A stretch of 64,000 bases of DNA from Choristoneura fumiferana (GCF_025370935.1 NC_133490.1:3361892-3425891); one strand, 5' to 3'. Shown: positions 22,940 through 34,157, numbered from the stretch's first letter. The notes: generated from the sequence alone by a model not told the origin. Translations and numbers: made by a program.

Positions 22940-23010
22940 GGAGGTGGTGTAGGGGTAGGTACATCGCGCACCCCGGACTGGCGAAGACCCGGGCTCAATT
23001 CCCGGCTCCT
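22940..23010 (+). repeat. tRNA-like sequence (SINE head or tRNA pseudogene)
   Basis: Has an A-box-like 'ggtggtgtaggggtaggta', a T-arm CCGGG/CCCGG enclosing CTCAATT (B box with two changes from GGTTCGANTCC) and a short GGAG/CTCC closing stem. It resembles the tRNA-like part of the 384-bp satellite ('ggtggtgtaggggt'). No SINE body or tail could be assigned, so a relic head is most likely. Confidence 0.5.
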
Positions 23011-24359
23011 GCAATTCTTTTCCGTTTTTTTTATGTGTTCTAGACTTCTAGTCACAGTATTATGGAAGTAAAACAAAACTTCGAAAAATCAAGTTTGATG
23101 GTGATTTGTATTAGTAGTTACTTAAGTTACGTATTTTAATAATTTGGAGTTATAAGTATGTTGTTATTAACAGTCTGATGTTAACAGAACAGAGACGAGA
23201 GAACAGAATAGAGATGATTAGTGATTGCTTGGGTAAAAGTATAAAAATTCATGAAAAATATACTTACTCGAATTCTTATTCTTATTCTTAATTTTCAATA
23301 AACGGAGTTGTCAGTGTTGTCACCATGTTACGAGTATATCATTCTATAAAATTCATCAATGGCGAAAACGCCTTATGAAATAATCCTTTAAATAATAGAC
23401 GACTCTAGAATTTCAATACTCCGGACTCTATCGCACAAAGTAAACTTCACTTAGTTTTAATCGAAATAATAATTTTCCATAACATAATGCTTTAAAACGA
23501 ACCCTATTAAATCAACCCTTAATGCTCCATTAAACTTAAAACATTCATAATAACCATTAAATTCATACTCCAATAATAATATCTGACCTACAATCTGCAT
23601 GCATGCCAGATGTCAGTCCAAATGCAGTACCAACAAAACACTGCACACAGCCAATCTTTATTACACTAGCACTAAAGTCTATAATACTCCCCCTGACTAC
23701 ATTTTTAATTGGTCGCACGACCACCCTATTCTGCGGTTTTTACTTACCTATTTCCAGAAGCTTAAAGTCGAATTTGGAAAGTCCTGAATGTATAAAACTA
23801 TGGTCATGTTACTACATATTATATTGCGTTATCTATGATACTTATCATTTGGTGTTAGAGTTGCGTTTCTTCTAAATGAACTTATAGTGCGGTGTGTAGG
23901 CATTAGGTCAAAATAGGAATATGTTGTTTTTTAAAAGAGCGTATGTGCGTTAGGTACAAATGCATATACGCGGTTTTGAAACTGACATAGTGGTGCAGTA
24001 ATATTGATGCAGGTTATTTAGATGTGGAGAGGTTTGTACAAGTTGTGCAGATGTTTCAAAGAGTCCGATTTAAATCGATTTTTGGCAAAGCTGTGGCTTA
24101 CTTTAAGTTAAGCGTTAACCAAAATGTTGCTTAAGAACTAACGATTACTTTCCATAAATTGAGTAGTTTCCTGTCTAAAGAAATTATTATATTTAGTCCG
24201 TTAGTTGGGTTATCAGATAACATGGGATGCGTATTTTTTCTTTCTACAATGAAAAAAAAATACGAAATTAAATTGAAAAAATTACATTAAGTAATTTATT
24301 TCAGGTCATTTTGGTAATCCATATTTTACATCAATAAGTATAAATTAATTTAAATTTAA
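23011..24359. other. Unassigned AT-rich DNA
   Basis: No recognised gene or repeat; small unsupported frames only. Confidence 0.45.
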
Positions 24360-24618
24360 ATTTAAATAAATAAATAATAATAAATATCATGGGACACTTG
24401 ACACCAATTCACCTAGTCCCAAACTAAGCAAAGCTTGTACTATGGATGCTAGGCAACGGATAAAAATACTTATATAGATAAATACAAATATATACTTAAA
24501 TACATATTGAACATCCAAGACCCGAGAACAAACATTCGTATTATTCATACAAATGTCTGCCCCGACCGGAACCTCAAGCTTCGTATAGTCAGGTTCTCTA
24601 ACCACCTTGGCCATCCGT
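24360..24618 (-). repeat. SINE-3 family, full-length copy
   Basis: On the minus strand: a tRNA-like head ('gatggccaaggtggttagag', 'cctgactatacgaagcttg', degenerate B box 'ggttccggtcgg'), a body with 'aatacgaatgtttgttctcg', 'tatttaagtatatatttgta', 'gttgcctagcatcca', 'agcaaagct'-like words and 'ggtgtcaagtgtcccatgat', and a TTATTATTTATT tail. About 260 bp, matching 61725-61985. A (AAATT)n run lies beyond the head at about 24635-24668. Confidence 0.85.
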
Positions 24619-25370
24619 TCGTCAAAAATAAATCAAAATTAAATCAAATTAAATTAAATTAAATTAAAGCGCGTCTAATTTTGGGAGTAGGAGCGAAGCC
24701 ACGCCGATCTAAAAAAAAAGTTTCGCGCTGCGTGACGGTTAACTATATCTTCATAATTTTTGTTTTATCGACAAAATTATATACTTGTCCAATATCTTCT
24801 AATAATCTAACTGACGATGACGAACTAATTACATAGATTCTTTTAGGACACTACTGAAAAGCTTCTCTCAAAAACGCTACGTATCGCCAAAACTCAACTT
24901 TCGAATGATAAATTTCCCCCAACTTTGCTAAGTCCTCGAATCCCCATTACGTATGGACACCCTAAGCCGCCATCTTAAAGGCTGTAAAAAGTCATTATAA
25001 ATAACACAGCGGAATCGCTAGGACTATGCCAAGTTTAATTTGAACTTGTCACCCTAGCGGCTGGGGAGGGTCCCGTACAATTTTTGGATCGTCTTTAAGC
25101 TACCTCTCAACTGGAGCGGAGCCAGAGGGTGCCTATTTCGCATAACATTAATTGTCATAATATGAATTCACATAACACAATCGTGTATAACATTGAACTG
25201 TCATAATAATAAAAAGCATAAGATTTATTTAGCATAATAATGAATCCTTAGAATTGAACTTGTAGCTTTAATTGACATAAAATGAATTCGCATCATTTTA
25301 TCAAGTGAGCGAATTTGATGGGATCGGTCAGGGCAAAACCAACTGGGTTAGGTTAGGTAGGTTGTTAGGT
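24619..25370. other. Unassigned; AAATT microsatellite
   Basis: Short AAATT repeats at 24635-24668 and a GTTAGGTTAGG word near 25348-25362, too short to be telomeric. 'gtaggagcgaagccacgcc' (24687-24705) resembles a word common in lepidopteran repeats, but no element could be delimited. Confidence 0.4.
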
Positions 25371-25460
25371 GCCACCGTGGCGTGAGCTCCTAGAGGAAGG
25401 GCTTCGAATAAGCCCGAAACATGTCCAGCTAAACTGGATTAAAGACGTGAGTTATCCGTT
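25371..25460 (+). repeat. Dispersed repeat R, partial
   Basis: Contains 'gagctcctagaggaagggct', 'cccgaaacatgtccagct' and 'aagacgtgagttatccgt', the complement of the central part of 30632-30872. Confidence 0.65.
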
Positions 25461-25884
25461 TTATTGCACTATGATGAGTTCTAACTTAAAACTCTTGATA
25501 TCAGTTATCAGTGATTTGTTAAATTATGGAGTAAGCCCCATCATATTTTATCAGCTTTCATCATGATTTTTAAACCAGTTTCGCATACAAATTACCGACA
25601 TATCGCAGGAACCAAAGTATTGATCGAATCTCATACCCGAGCGTATATTTTAAAAACTTAATACTTTTTGCAATTAATTTCGATAGTATCAAAAGAGCCG
25701 GGCAATTTTCACGTATCTCTGAATCTGTTCACTGAAGTTTTATGCATACCAAATTCGTTCAGACACAGAGGTGTAATAAAACAAGGAATGCGCTTGGTAA
25801 AAACCGCTGTTATGATTGTTGACAGCTGAACGATGCAACTGAAGTTTATATAAGATGCGTGTAGGGATTATGATTTGATACAGT

Positions 25885-26035
25885 TCATCATCATCACATC
25901 ACATCAAGCGTAGGACGTCCACAGTTGGACATAATAAGCCTCCTCCATAGACCTCCTAGTCCTAATAGTCCTACGCTGTGCTTGCGACCCGCGGTCTCCA
26001 TTCGAGAACTTTCTTGAACTTTCTTGGGTCGGAAA
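25885..26035 (-). mobile_element. RTE-type LINE 3' end fragment
   Basis: Starts with a CATCATCATC tail complement, then 'gcgtaggacgtccacagttgg', 'cctcctccatagacctcc' and 'gcggtctccattcgagaact', the same end region as 28960-29414 with internal deletions. Confidence 0.7.
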
Positions 26036-27060
26036 TGGAATAATTGTGTCTCAATCTCGTAAGTAATTTAGTCTTAGTTTGGCATAAAACTCAACGAGGT
26101 AAACAAGGAGGTTATGTTACTACATCTAAAGTTTTACACAGTTGAAATATTTAACACAGTAGATCAGCCATGTCAAACACGCGCATATCCCTGCGGCACA
26201 AATCAAAATTCAACACTGCCAAGCTGAGGTTGTTACTACCTATACGTTAAGTTTTGCAATAGTTTGTGTTTGAGATTCAAAGTAAGTCAAAGTATATTTA
26301 TTCAATTAAAAAAAGCTTTATAAAAAGTACTCATTAATGTCAAAAAATCTACCACTGGTATGGAAAAACCTCTGTGTAGTATACTTTTGGCCTACAATTG
26401 ACTTTGATTGAGTTTGGAATGCACAATGCACATGCACTATTTAAAGCTAGGGATTACCTTTGATATAACTGCAATAAATACACTATTTGAAGCCAAGGAT
26501 CGCCAAAGGGGTTCGCAACTGTCTCCGTGTCTCCTAAATTATTAATCTTAATTGTATGAGTATGAATCGAAAAATATGTTAAAGTTTATTAATTATCGTG
26601 TCCATTCATACGTTACCTTAAGACCAGTCTCACAATTCATAGCTTGCGAATCAAAAGGCTTTTGTGGCTAAGACACCAATGTTCAATTCATAGAAAATAA
26701 AATGCAGCGTTAATTTCAGCAAAATGCCCGCGCTGTTCTTGTCTATGGCTCCGGTAATACGTTTTTAAGAGACGACGATGGGCGAAATCCGACGAGATTT
26801 TAATGCATGTATCAGGCAAATTTAGGTTTGATCGATGATACAAGGGCCTTGTTTAAAGTCAAAAGAGTCGTTACGTGACAAATTTATGTAATTTCTGTGG
26901 ACTTTCTGTTTTTATAATGGCTGTGTCGCTTGATACTTTTGATGTTTTGATGGGAAAATGTTTGGGGTTATTCTGGGAGGTGGTGGCGGATTTATGAAAA
27001 TGGATACAAAAGTATTATATTACAAAGTTTATTTAAATGGAATACATTTTAATGTGAGTT
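26036..27060. other. Unassigned
   Basis: 26283-26325 ('aagtatatttattcaatt', then A run and 'gctttat') looks like the 3' end of a LINE in minus orientation but is too short to assign. No gene seen. Confidence 0.35.
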
Positions 27061-27307
27061 TGCAGGTGGTAGGGCCTTGTGAAAGGTCCGCCCGGATTTC
27101 TACCACCATCTTGCTCGCTAATCCTGCCGTGAAGCAGCAGTGCTTGCACTGTTGTGTTTCGGCGTGGAGAGTAAGACAGCCGGTGAAATTACTGGCACTT
27201 GAGGTATCCCATCTTAGGCCTCTAGGTTGGCAACGCATCTGCAATACCCCTGGTGGTTTATCAGGAGACCCACTTGCTCGTTTGCCATCCAGTCGAATAA
27301 AAAAAAA
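27061..27307 (+). repeat. SINE-2 family copy with internal deletion
   Basis: Begins at the constant 'gcaggtggtagggcc' start, keeps the GGTGGTAG/CTACCACC arms and ends in an A run (27299-27307). About 33 bp are missing near the 3' end: 'cccctggtgg' passes straight to 'tttatcaggagaccc'. Confidence 0.82.
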
Positions 27308-27553
27308 TGTGATTACTAAACACCACATACATTCCTAGTAAGTGGGAACATGCGATTACTTTCATTCAACCTTTACAATAGAAAGAAGTAAGAAATTTAT
27401 TGCAACAGGCGAATATGAGCAACATTAAAAAAATCCTGTCAAGTGCGAGTCGGAGTCGCGCACTCAGGGTTCTGTACCTACTAATTTCTAGGTAGGTTAC
27501 CTATCTACATAAATATGCAGTGTTAGCACATCAAAATGTACAGTACAAGTGGT

Positions 27554-27643
27554 TAAGAGAGTCATCCCATCCCAGCCTATATACGTCCCACTGCTGGGCA
27601 CAGGCCTCCTCTCAGAACAAGAGGGCTTGGGTAAGAGAGTCAT
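27554..27643 (-). repeat. 5'-truncated SINE-1 with a 12-bp target duplication
   Basis: The insert (27566-27631) is only the 3' 66 bp of SINE-1. It is flanked by perfect copies of TAAGAGAGTCAT at 27554-27565 and 27632-27643. The pattern, tail present and 5' part missing, is that of incomplete target-primed reverse transcription. Confidence 0.9.
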
Positions 27644-27887
27644 GGTTACTACTAAACGAACAGATACGTACCCACTCACATACATTCGGTATTTTTCATA
27701 GGTACCATCAGCCAAATATGTGGTCTACCACCCTAAAGTTGATAATCGTTTGCATGTCATAAAACAATAAAGCCAATAGACGTGTCTGTCAACTTGAAAG
27801 TTCTACTTTAGCGACATATTCATTTGATAGGAACTTGTTTAAAAATTGATAGACCACTTATTTGGCTGATGGTACATTATAATCTGG

Positions 27888-27957
27888 CCCGATGGAATCG
27901 AACCCGGGTTCTCAAGCTTTGTAGTCAGATTCGCTAACCACTTGTCTATCCGAACAT
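27888..27957 (-). repeat. SINE-3 tRNA-like head fragment
   Basis: On the minus strand 'agtggttagcgaatctgac', 'tacaaagcttgagaacccg' and 'gggttcgattcc' match the SINE-3 head, with an intact B box. The body is missing. Confidence 0.65.
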
Positions 27958-28394
27958 CACGCTGTACTCCTAGAGTTAACGCAAATAAAAATAACTGATT
28001 TTGTTATAAATCTTTTAACCTTAAACTTTTGTAAAGTTGGCTCAAATTTACATAGCTGTTGATGTTTTGCGGTACCCAAACATGGCATTGTAATTTAACA
28101 AATTCTGTACTTATAAATGCACACAAAACTTTGCAGAAAGTAATAAATCGCGTGTCAAAGTATCGCCAAGTTTGGCGAGGTCCCGCCAAGGGCGCGGGGC
28201 GCTAGAAAGTTAATATAAGTTAATTAAAATCCAATAAACTCGGAAACTTTTGGAATTAATTATCACATTGTATAATTCGATTCGTGTGAAAATTTACTTT
28301 ACAATTTATGTTTCGTTGTATGTTAATATTATTTTGTAGTTTTATACTTTTGTAGAGGCAGCTTAGGGGAGCTATGAAATGTAAATGGCTAGTT

Positions 28395-28461
28395 GGCGTT
28401 CTAAGGGGGAGGCGTTTGTTCAGCAGTGGATGTCTTCCGGCTGATGATGATGATGCTGATA
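28395..28461 (+). mobile_element. RTE-type LINE extreme 3' end
   Basis: 'ggcgttctaagggggaggcg', 'tttgttcagcagtggatg', 'cttccggctgatgatgatg' is the terminal RTE segment with its GATGAT tail. Confidence 0.75.
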
Positions 28462-28479
28462 ATGGATAGATCTCGTCAA

Positions 28480-28670
28480 CCCTCGACAAAATGAGAAAGC
28501 TTGGGCTGTACTTCCATGGATCTAAATACAAAAATATGGAACCAGCTTCCTGGGACAGCATTCCCGGAGCGGTACAAACTTAGGGATCTTTAAAAAACGA
28601 ACCTATCTGTCTCTCAAAAGGCCTAAAACGCACCTGTGCTAGCCCACGTGTTGCGAGAGTCCACGGGCAC
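28480..28670 (+). mobile_element. LINE reverse transcriptase C-terminal fragment (second family)
   Basis: Translations over this stretch give WNQLPGTAFPERYKLRDL, a stop, then in an adjacent frame KGLKRTCASPRVARVHG. I recognise both as the C-terminal end of a common lepidopteran LINE (WN.LP..VFP..Y and LKGR.RTC..P). The 3' end of that LINE is what SINE-2 resembles. The fragment is frameshifted and short. Confidence 0.6.
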
Positions 28671-28946
28671 AAAAAATACACTACAGTATGGAGTGTTCGG
28701 AAAGATTCTTAAAACTTTATCACTGCTGCCAATTGTGCCCTGCATGTAGGTCACAAACACTCACTTACTTTCGTATCTGTAATATTAGTAAGATTTACTA
28801 ATTAGACATTATTTTGTTTCAGGTATGTCATTGATTACACATTGTCATTTAAGAAATTACAACTTGTATCGACAAAATCTTGTGGCTATCAAGGTAAGCT
28901 TTGTCAACGAAATCTAGAATTTGGAACGTGATTACTTAATTTAATT

Positions 28947-29427
28947 AACCATGAAATCAGACGAAAGTCTTTAAGCAATGTGTGTTGCCAGTGATGACAT
29001 ATGGATCCGAGACGTGGTGCTTTACTTTAGGCCTTATAAATAGGCTCAGAGTTGCTCAGCGAGCTATGGAGAGAGCTATGCTTGGGGTTTCTCTACGGGA
29101 TCGAATCAGAAATGAGGAGATACGTAGAAGAACAAGGGTCACCGACATAGCCAAGTGAATTAGCTCGTTGAAGTAGCAATGGGCGGGCCATATAGCACGG
29201 AGAGCGGATGGCCGTTGGGGCCGAAAAGTTCTCGAGTGGAGGCCGCGGATCGGCAAGCGCAGCGTAGGACGTCCACCAATAAGATGGACGGATGACCTGG
29301 TTAACGCCGCGGGTATACGGTGGATGCAGGCCGCTGCCAACCGAAGCAACTGGAGGTCTATGGGGGAGGCCTATGTTCAACAGTGGACGTCCTACGGCTG
29401 AGATGATGATGATGAACCATGAAATCA
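28947..29427 (+). mobile_element. 5'-truncated RTE LINE with 13-bp target duplication
   Basis: The insert (28960-29414) reads in one frame from TKVFKQCVLPVMTYGSETW through AQRAMERAMLGVSLRDRI and WAGHIARRADGRWGRKVLEW to GEAYVQQWTSYG and a stop at 29399-29401, then a GATGATGATGATG tail. It is the C-terminal 140 or so residues of an RTE-clade reverse transcriptase with two in-frame stops (near 29155 and 29173). Perfect direct copies of AACCATGAAATCA flank it at 28947-28959 and 29415-29427. It is the best-preserved RTE fragment here and reference for the others. Confidence 0.93.
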
Positions 29428-29497
29428 CTAATTACCTGAACGACCGAGCGTCGCTTTTCTTTCGAACTTTGCCCGGACACACTACCGTGCGTCTTCA

Positions 29498-29590
29498 TCA
29501 TCATCCCAGCCTTAGCACGTCCCACTGCTGGGCACAGGGTCTCTCAGAATAGTGTTTGGACCGTAGTTTCTTCACCGACCTGGTGCGGAT
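29498..29590 (-). repeat. SINE-1 3' half, host of a second SINE-1
   Basis: 'catcatcatcccagccttag', 'cgtcccactgctgggcacag' and the middle 'ggtgcggattggtaactt' are SINE-1 in minus orientation with small deletions. A second SINE-1 interrupts it at 29599/29600. Confidence 0.8.
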
Positions 29591-29922
29591 TGGTAACTTC
29601 ATCATCATCATCCCAGCCTATATACGTCCCACTGCAGGGCACAGGCCTCCCCTCAGAATGAGAGGGCTTGGGCCATAGTTCCCACGCGGGCCCAGTGCGG
29701 ATTGGGAACTTCACACACACCATTGAATTGCTTCGCAGGTTTGTGCAGGTTTCCTCACGATGTTTTCCTTCACCGCAAAGCTCGTGGTAAATTTCAAATG
29801 TAACTCCGCACATGAATTTCGAAAAACTCAGAGGTGCGAGCCGGGGTTTGAACCCACGACCCTCTGCTTGAGAGGCGATGGGTCAAACCACTAGGCCACC
29901 ACGGCTTACGGATTGGTAACTT
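29586..29922 (-). repeat. Full-length SINE-1 inserted in an older SINE-1, 14-bp target duplication
   Basis: The insert (29600-29908) has a CATCATCATCAT tail complement on the left, the complete body and an intact tRNA-like head on the right (A-box-like 'tggcctagtggtttgaccc', B box 'gggttcaaacccc'). CGGATTGGTAACTT at 29586-29599 is repeated exactly at 29909-29922. The duplicated target is part of the older SINE-1 at 29498-29590. Confidence 0.93.
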
Positions 29923-30309
29923 ACATGCGTCTCAATGAAAACAATTAAGCCATGTCAGAAATATCAACTAAGCTTAAAGTAGGTACTTATCATGACAAAA
30001 CAAAATGATGTTATCATATAAAAAATCTCACGGAAAATATATCAGATAACGTAGGAAATGAGAAAAATAATTTGTAACGAGAAACTTCCCGAATTAAATT
30101 TTAATAAATCAGAACAAACAAGGGAAGTAAATTTACTTCGGAATATGTTTTTTCCCTGTGTCTACGTATTTTTTGATGGTTGTTAACTCGGCGGCGGCAA
30201 TAGATAATGGCGGAATATCTGTCAAAATGACAGCTACGTATTATACGTAATTACCTACTAAAATTTTAACAGCGAAAATTGATGCGTGCGTGTACGTCTG
30301 TGTGTGTAA
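29923..30309. other. Unassigned
   Basis: AT-rich; nothing recognised on either strand. Confidence 0.4.
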
Positions 30310-30530
30310 CTATTTGTTACCCCCGACGCAAAAGAGGGGTGTTAAAAGTTTGACCGCTATGTGTGTCTGTATGTCTGTCTGTGGCACCGTAGCTCTCCGA
30401 TTTGAAAGCAGGTTATCTAGCGATGGTTCTAAGACATGTTTTATCAAAATCGGTTCAGCCGTTTTTGAGATATTGAACTTTGAAGTGACAATGTCGGAGG
30501 CTTTCCAACTTTTTGTTGGTTAGGTCAGTT
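30310..30530 (+). repeat. Dispersed repeat P
   Basis: 'acccccgacgcaaaagaggg', 'gtgttaaaagtttgaccgct' and 'gtctgtatgtctgtctgtgg' recur at 42625-42700 and 60108-60300. I know it as a frequent lepidopteran repeat; element class not determined. Simple CTGT repeats lie inside. Confidence 0.65.
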
Positions 30531-30631
30531 TACGTGAAAGCAATTCTTACTTTACAAGAGCTTTTTAATTTACTTTTCTTTGCTTAAAGTATTAAAGTAA
30601 ATTAAAAAGGTCTTGCTTTTCTAGGTTTGTT

Positions 30632-30872
30632 TGGTTTTGAACATGAAGCTACCGTGAGACTCACTCATATTAAATGTTATTATCACGGATAACTCACGTC
30701 TTAAACCGAATTTAGCTCGACATGTTTCGGGCTATTTCGTAGCCCTTCCTCTCAGGAGCACGCGAACCGGCTGCTGCCGCAACACACACACTACGAATAA
30801 AATCAGAGCGTTCACACGTTGGTGGCGTTAAGACGTGAGTTATCCGTTACAATATCATTTAATATGGTTTGT
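30632..30872. repeat. Dispersed repeat R, copy with inverted ends
   Basis: 'attatcacggataactcacg' followed by 'tctta' on the left is inverted on the right as 'taagacgtgagttatccgtt' around a 115-bp centre. It contains 'cgacatgtttcgggctattt' and 'cccttcctctcaggagcac', shared with 25371-25460; the outer left part is shared with 16901-16990. A non-coding MITE-like element is plausible. Confidence 0.65.
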
Positions 30873-31222
30873 TTGGTTATTGAGATACAGTATTGAACAA
30901 GACAACTCTATATCGTAGCGCCATTATTAGTACTCCGATCTTCACCCTTCGAATACAAAACACGCAAACCATGATTTGTATATCCCCCAAATCTATGAAC
31001 CCCACTCTATCACGTGTATTGTGAATCTATCAATCAGATAATGCCTTAATTCAATATTGTATTATTGTCAGATTATTGAATATCAATTATTCATAACAAA
31101 TGTAGTGAAATATTTTATTATTGTTATAAACCCTAAGTTCGGACGCGCGTATGAATTTATCTACAAATCTTTATATTATACAAGCTTTTATTTAATTGCC
31201 GTAATGTCGGGCATGAAACAAT

Positions 31223-31620
31223 AGCCCAGTGGTTAGAGTCCTGACTATGTAGCTCCTTGTCTTGGGTTCGATCCCCGGTAGAGGCAGATTTTTGTATAAA
31301 AAATACTGTTTGCGGACGTATCTAAATAGGTATCGAAAATGAATATATCTAAAGTTAAGAAGTCGACGGTCAAAATATCGAAAGTAGGTTAGGTTAGATT
31401 CGATATTTTTACTATCGTTACACGTATTTCAATTTTCGATATTCAGATACGTGCCCGTTTGTTCTTGAGCCTTGGGTGTTTAATATGTATTTAAGAACTA
31501 TATCTATATAAGTATGTTTTTGTTTATCCATTGCCCAGTGCCCATAACACAAGCTTTGCTTAGTTTGGAACTAGGTCAATTAGTGTTAAGTGTGCCATGA
31601 TATTTTTTAATTTATTATTA
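31223..31620 (+). repeat. SINE-3 copy split by a MITE
   Basis: 31223-31313 holds the tRNA-like head ('tagcccagtggttagagtcc', B box 'gggttcgatcccc'). 31458-31620 holds the rest ('ttgttcttgagccttggg', 'taatatgtatttaag', 'cccataacacaagctttgct', 'ggtcaattagtgttaagtg') and a TTATTATTA tail. The interruption is the MITE at 31314-31457. Confidence 0.85.
31314..31457. mobile_element. Palindromic MITE (family F3) inside SINE-3
   Basis: The left end (GGACGTATCTAAATAGG-like) and right end (complement GGGCACGTATCTGAATATCG) form inverted repeats. The interior has 'ggtcaaaatatcgaaag' and 'aggttaggttag'. The related element is at 34158-34309. GTTTG before the left end and after the right end may be a 5-bp target duplication. 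Confidence 0.75.
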
Positions 31621-32954
31621 TGGCAACCCTTCGCTGACTTCGTATAAGCTTTCATCTTCGTGGAATCCTGTTATTAATAAGTGTCGGCGTCGGGATGAAT
31701 GTTCGGAGGGACGATCGGACGTTGTTAGTGTTGTGTGTCGGTGTGATAGGGTGACTAATAAAAGTGACCAAGTGCGGGTAGTTCGTGATACGAGTGCCGG
31801 CACTATTAGTGATCAAGTGCGGGTAGTTCGAAGAACTCGCGCTGCTAGGCAGACTTGACACCCCACACTTCAGTCTACTCGTGACCACGGCAACTGTAAC
31901 GTTGCCGAAACGTCGAGGTAAATATTACTTGTGTAATAATAGCGTGATAAGTCCCGTTTGTGGTATTTTGACTACTAAAGTAGTAGCTTCTTGTTTTTTT
32001 TTCTAGATCCAATGATGCCCATTTCAACGCATTAATTTACTGCCACAGAAAAAACACTCCAAAAAAAATTTCGCATTTATAATATTATTAGGATTATTTC
32101 AACTGATATCAGATGCGTTTAGGTACGGAATGTTAACGCGATCGTATAACGTAGTTATAACGTAGACATCGATCAGTTCCTGGAAGATGGAACACTTAAC
32201 TGCCCAAGTTCTTGAATATTCACTTAGCATAAATTGCATACATTACCCAGCCGCATCATGATGCATAATGTGTGGTCAATCATGCAGTGGTCAGTTCAAT
32301 CTATATCAGATATGTTAGTATGTTAAGTAAAAAATGGGACAAGTGCAAGTTGCCATAACAAAATAAAATAACAAGGTGAAGCCACATTTGAAACAAAAAA
32401 AGCCCTGATAATTTATCTTTTTTCTCTCTCATCATCAAAGATCATCATAGCAAAAATCAAACATCAAAGGGATTGAACATAAGTTTTATCGACTATCCCA
32501 GTTATCGATGCTATCGAATCGACTATTCTTGTTATCGCCTTGTAAAATTATTCTGTAACATTTGACCTCTTTGATAAGCGACTTTCATCTCCACATTAAA
32601 ATAAAATAAATCGCGTCAACGTCACATATTATGACATTTATGTCGCTTGAGTTTTTCTTAGTCATTCCCGTGTTATTAAAATGGTTAATCCTAAAAGAAT
32701 AACGATTGACAAATTGATTAAAAACATCCCTTACTTATTTACAATGAAGATTCTTCAACGATATACTGCGTGAAGTTAATTTAAAGCAGCTCAAGTTCTT
32801 TATATTTTAATTGTAACTAACTTAAAAAGCGCTATTTTAAAAGTACCTACTATTTCCTGTTTTATTAATTACTGAAATATTTATCGATAGTCGATAAAAC
32901 TTATGTTCAATTCCTTTGACGTTTGATTTTTGCTATGAGAAATTCCGCTCCTTG
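31621..32954. other. Mostly unassigned, short direct repeat
   Basis: A block 'aagtgcgggtagttcg' occurs at 31769 and again at 31817. It is followed by 'cacggcaactgtaacgttgc' and 'cgaaacgtcgaggtaa' (31885-31923), words I associate with a common lepidopteran repeat. 'gtcgataaaacttatgttca' at 32889-32908 is the complement of 32472-32491, giving a loose inverted pair about 400 bp apart. No gene seen. Confidence 0.35.
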
Positions 32955-33110
32955 CTCATCATCATCTCAGCCGTAGGACGTCCACTGTTGGACATAAGCC
33001 TCTCCCATAGGCTTCCTGTCGCTTCGGTTGGCAGCGGCCTGCATCCACCGTGAACCCGCGGCTTTAACCAGGTCATCCGTCCATCTCGTTGGTGGACGTC
33101 CACTAGAGAA
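32955..33110 (-). mobile_element. RTE-type LINE 3' end fragment
   Basis: 'gctcatcatcatctcagccg', 'taggacgtccactgttggac', 'gcttcggttggcagcggcct' and 'gcatccaccgtgaacccgcg' are the complement of the RTE 3' end, with the tail on the left. Confidence 0.82.
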
Positions 33111-33282
33111 CGTTTTTTCTCTAATTTAATATTAACTGGTAAGATACACTCGATGTTGTTTACCTTCTTGAAATAATTGTCCAGTTAGGTAGACCCAACT
33201 TCAACAAAGAGGTCGCCCGGAGAGTCCAATTTAAATGGTAGCGTTCGGGAAACTTAATTATTATTATTAAAGACTAGAATTT

Positions 33283-33495
33283 TCAACCAGTGTGTCTTGC
33301 CAGTGATGACCTGCTCGAAGACATAGTCCTTCACTGTTGGCCTCTTGGAGAGGCTCGGAGTCACGGAATGCGCGATGGAGAGATGCTTGGGGCTTCTTTC
33401 CGCGATAGAATCCGGAGTATCGAAATCGGCCGATGAACTAAAGTCACTGATATAGCTTGAAGAATACAAGTTGAAATGGCAATGGGCGGGCCACA
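33283..33495 (+). mobile_element. RTE-type LINE internal fragment (dead)
   Basis: Matches the region starting CVLPVMTYG in the 28960 copy ('tcttgccagtgatgacc', 'gcgatggagagatgcttggg', 'cgcgatagaatccgg', 'aatggcaatgggcgggccac') but lies opposite in orientation to the neighbouring 32955-33110 fragment. Deletions and frameshifts throughout. Confidence 0.75.
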
Positions 33496-34157
33496 AACAA
33501 ATTATACAAATGAAAATATACAATTGTTTTTTTATTCACCCAGAACATGGTAGGCATAGTATATATTATAACAGCAAGTGGTATCACATGTCATATTTTA
33601 TCGCTATTGCGGCGTGTAAATATCCAGATTCTTAAAAGTGGGTACTTACTTAAAACATTTGAATAATCATCCACATCGCTCGAAGAACAGATAGCTGGGG
33701 GAGAAAGGTCTTCACTCGACCAGGAATCGGAAGACGACGCATGACCTGCGAAGCTACTGTGAAGCGATTGGCATTGGTGTCAAAAAAAATTTTTTTTTTT
33801 TTTCATTAAATAGGCGAATTTAAGACACCTATTTGAAGGATTTTGGTTTTAGTTGGGTTTTAAATTTTTTAACCTATTTATAGGTTACCGGAATTATAGG
33901 CTAACCATAGTTGCCATGGCCTTAAACACTGCGTTTACCTAGTGTCTAATACTGTCACCTGGCAGTATTATAATGAGGCGGTTTAGTTACTTAACGTGTA
34001 TTTACGATGAAAGTCAAACAAAGGTCATTATTTTGCAAATATACACACGGTCATTAAGTAATTTTTAACTAAAATTTTATAAAACCATTTAATAAACCTA
34101 TTCCTCGAAATGGTTTTGGAATTAGACCACATTGTAAAAAAGTGATCAATGCCAATA
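33496..34157. other. Unassigned, A/T homopolymers
   Basis: Adjoining A and T runs at about 33782-33804. 33680-33770 has a GC content unlike its flanks but gave no recognisable protein. Confidence 0.4.
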
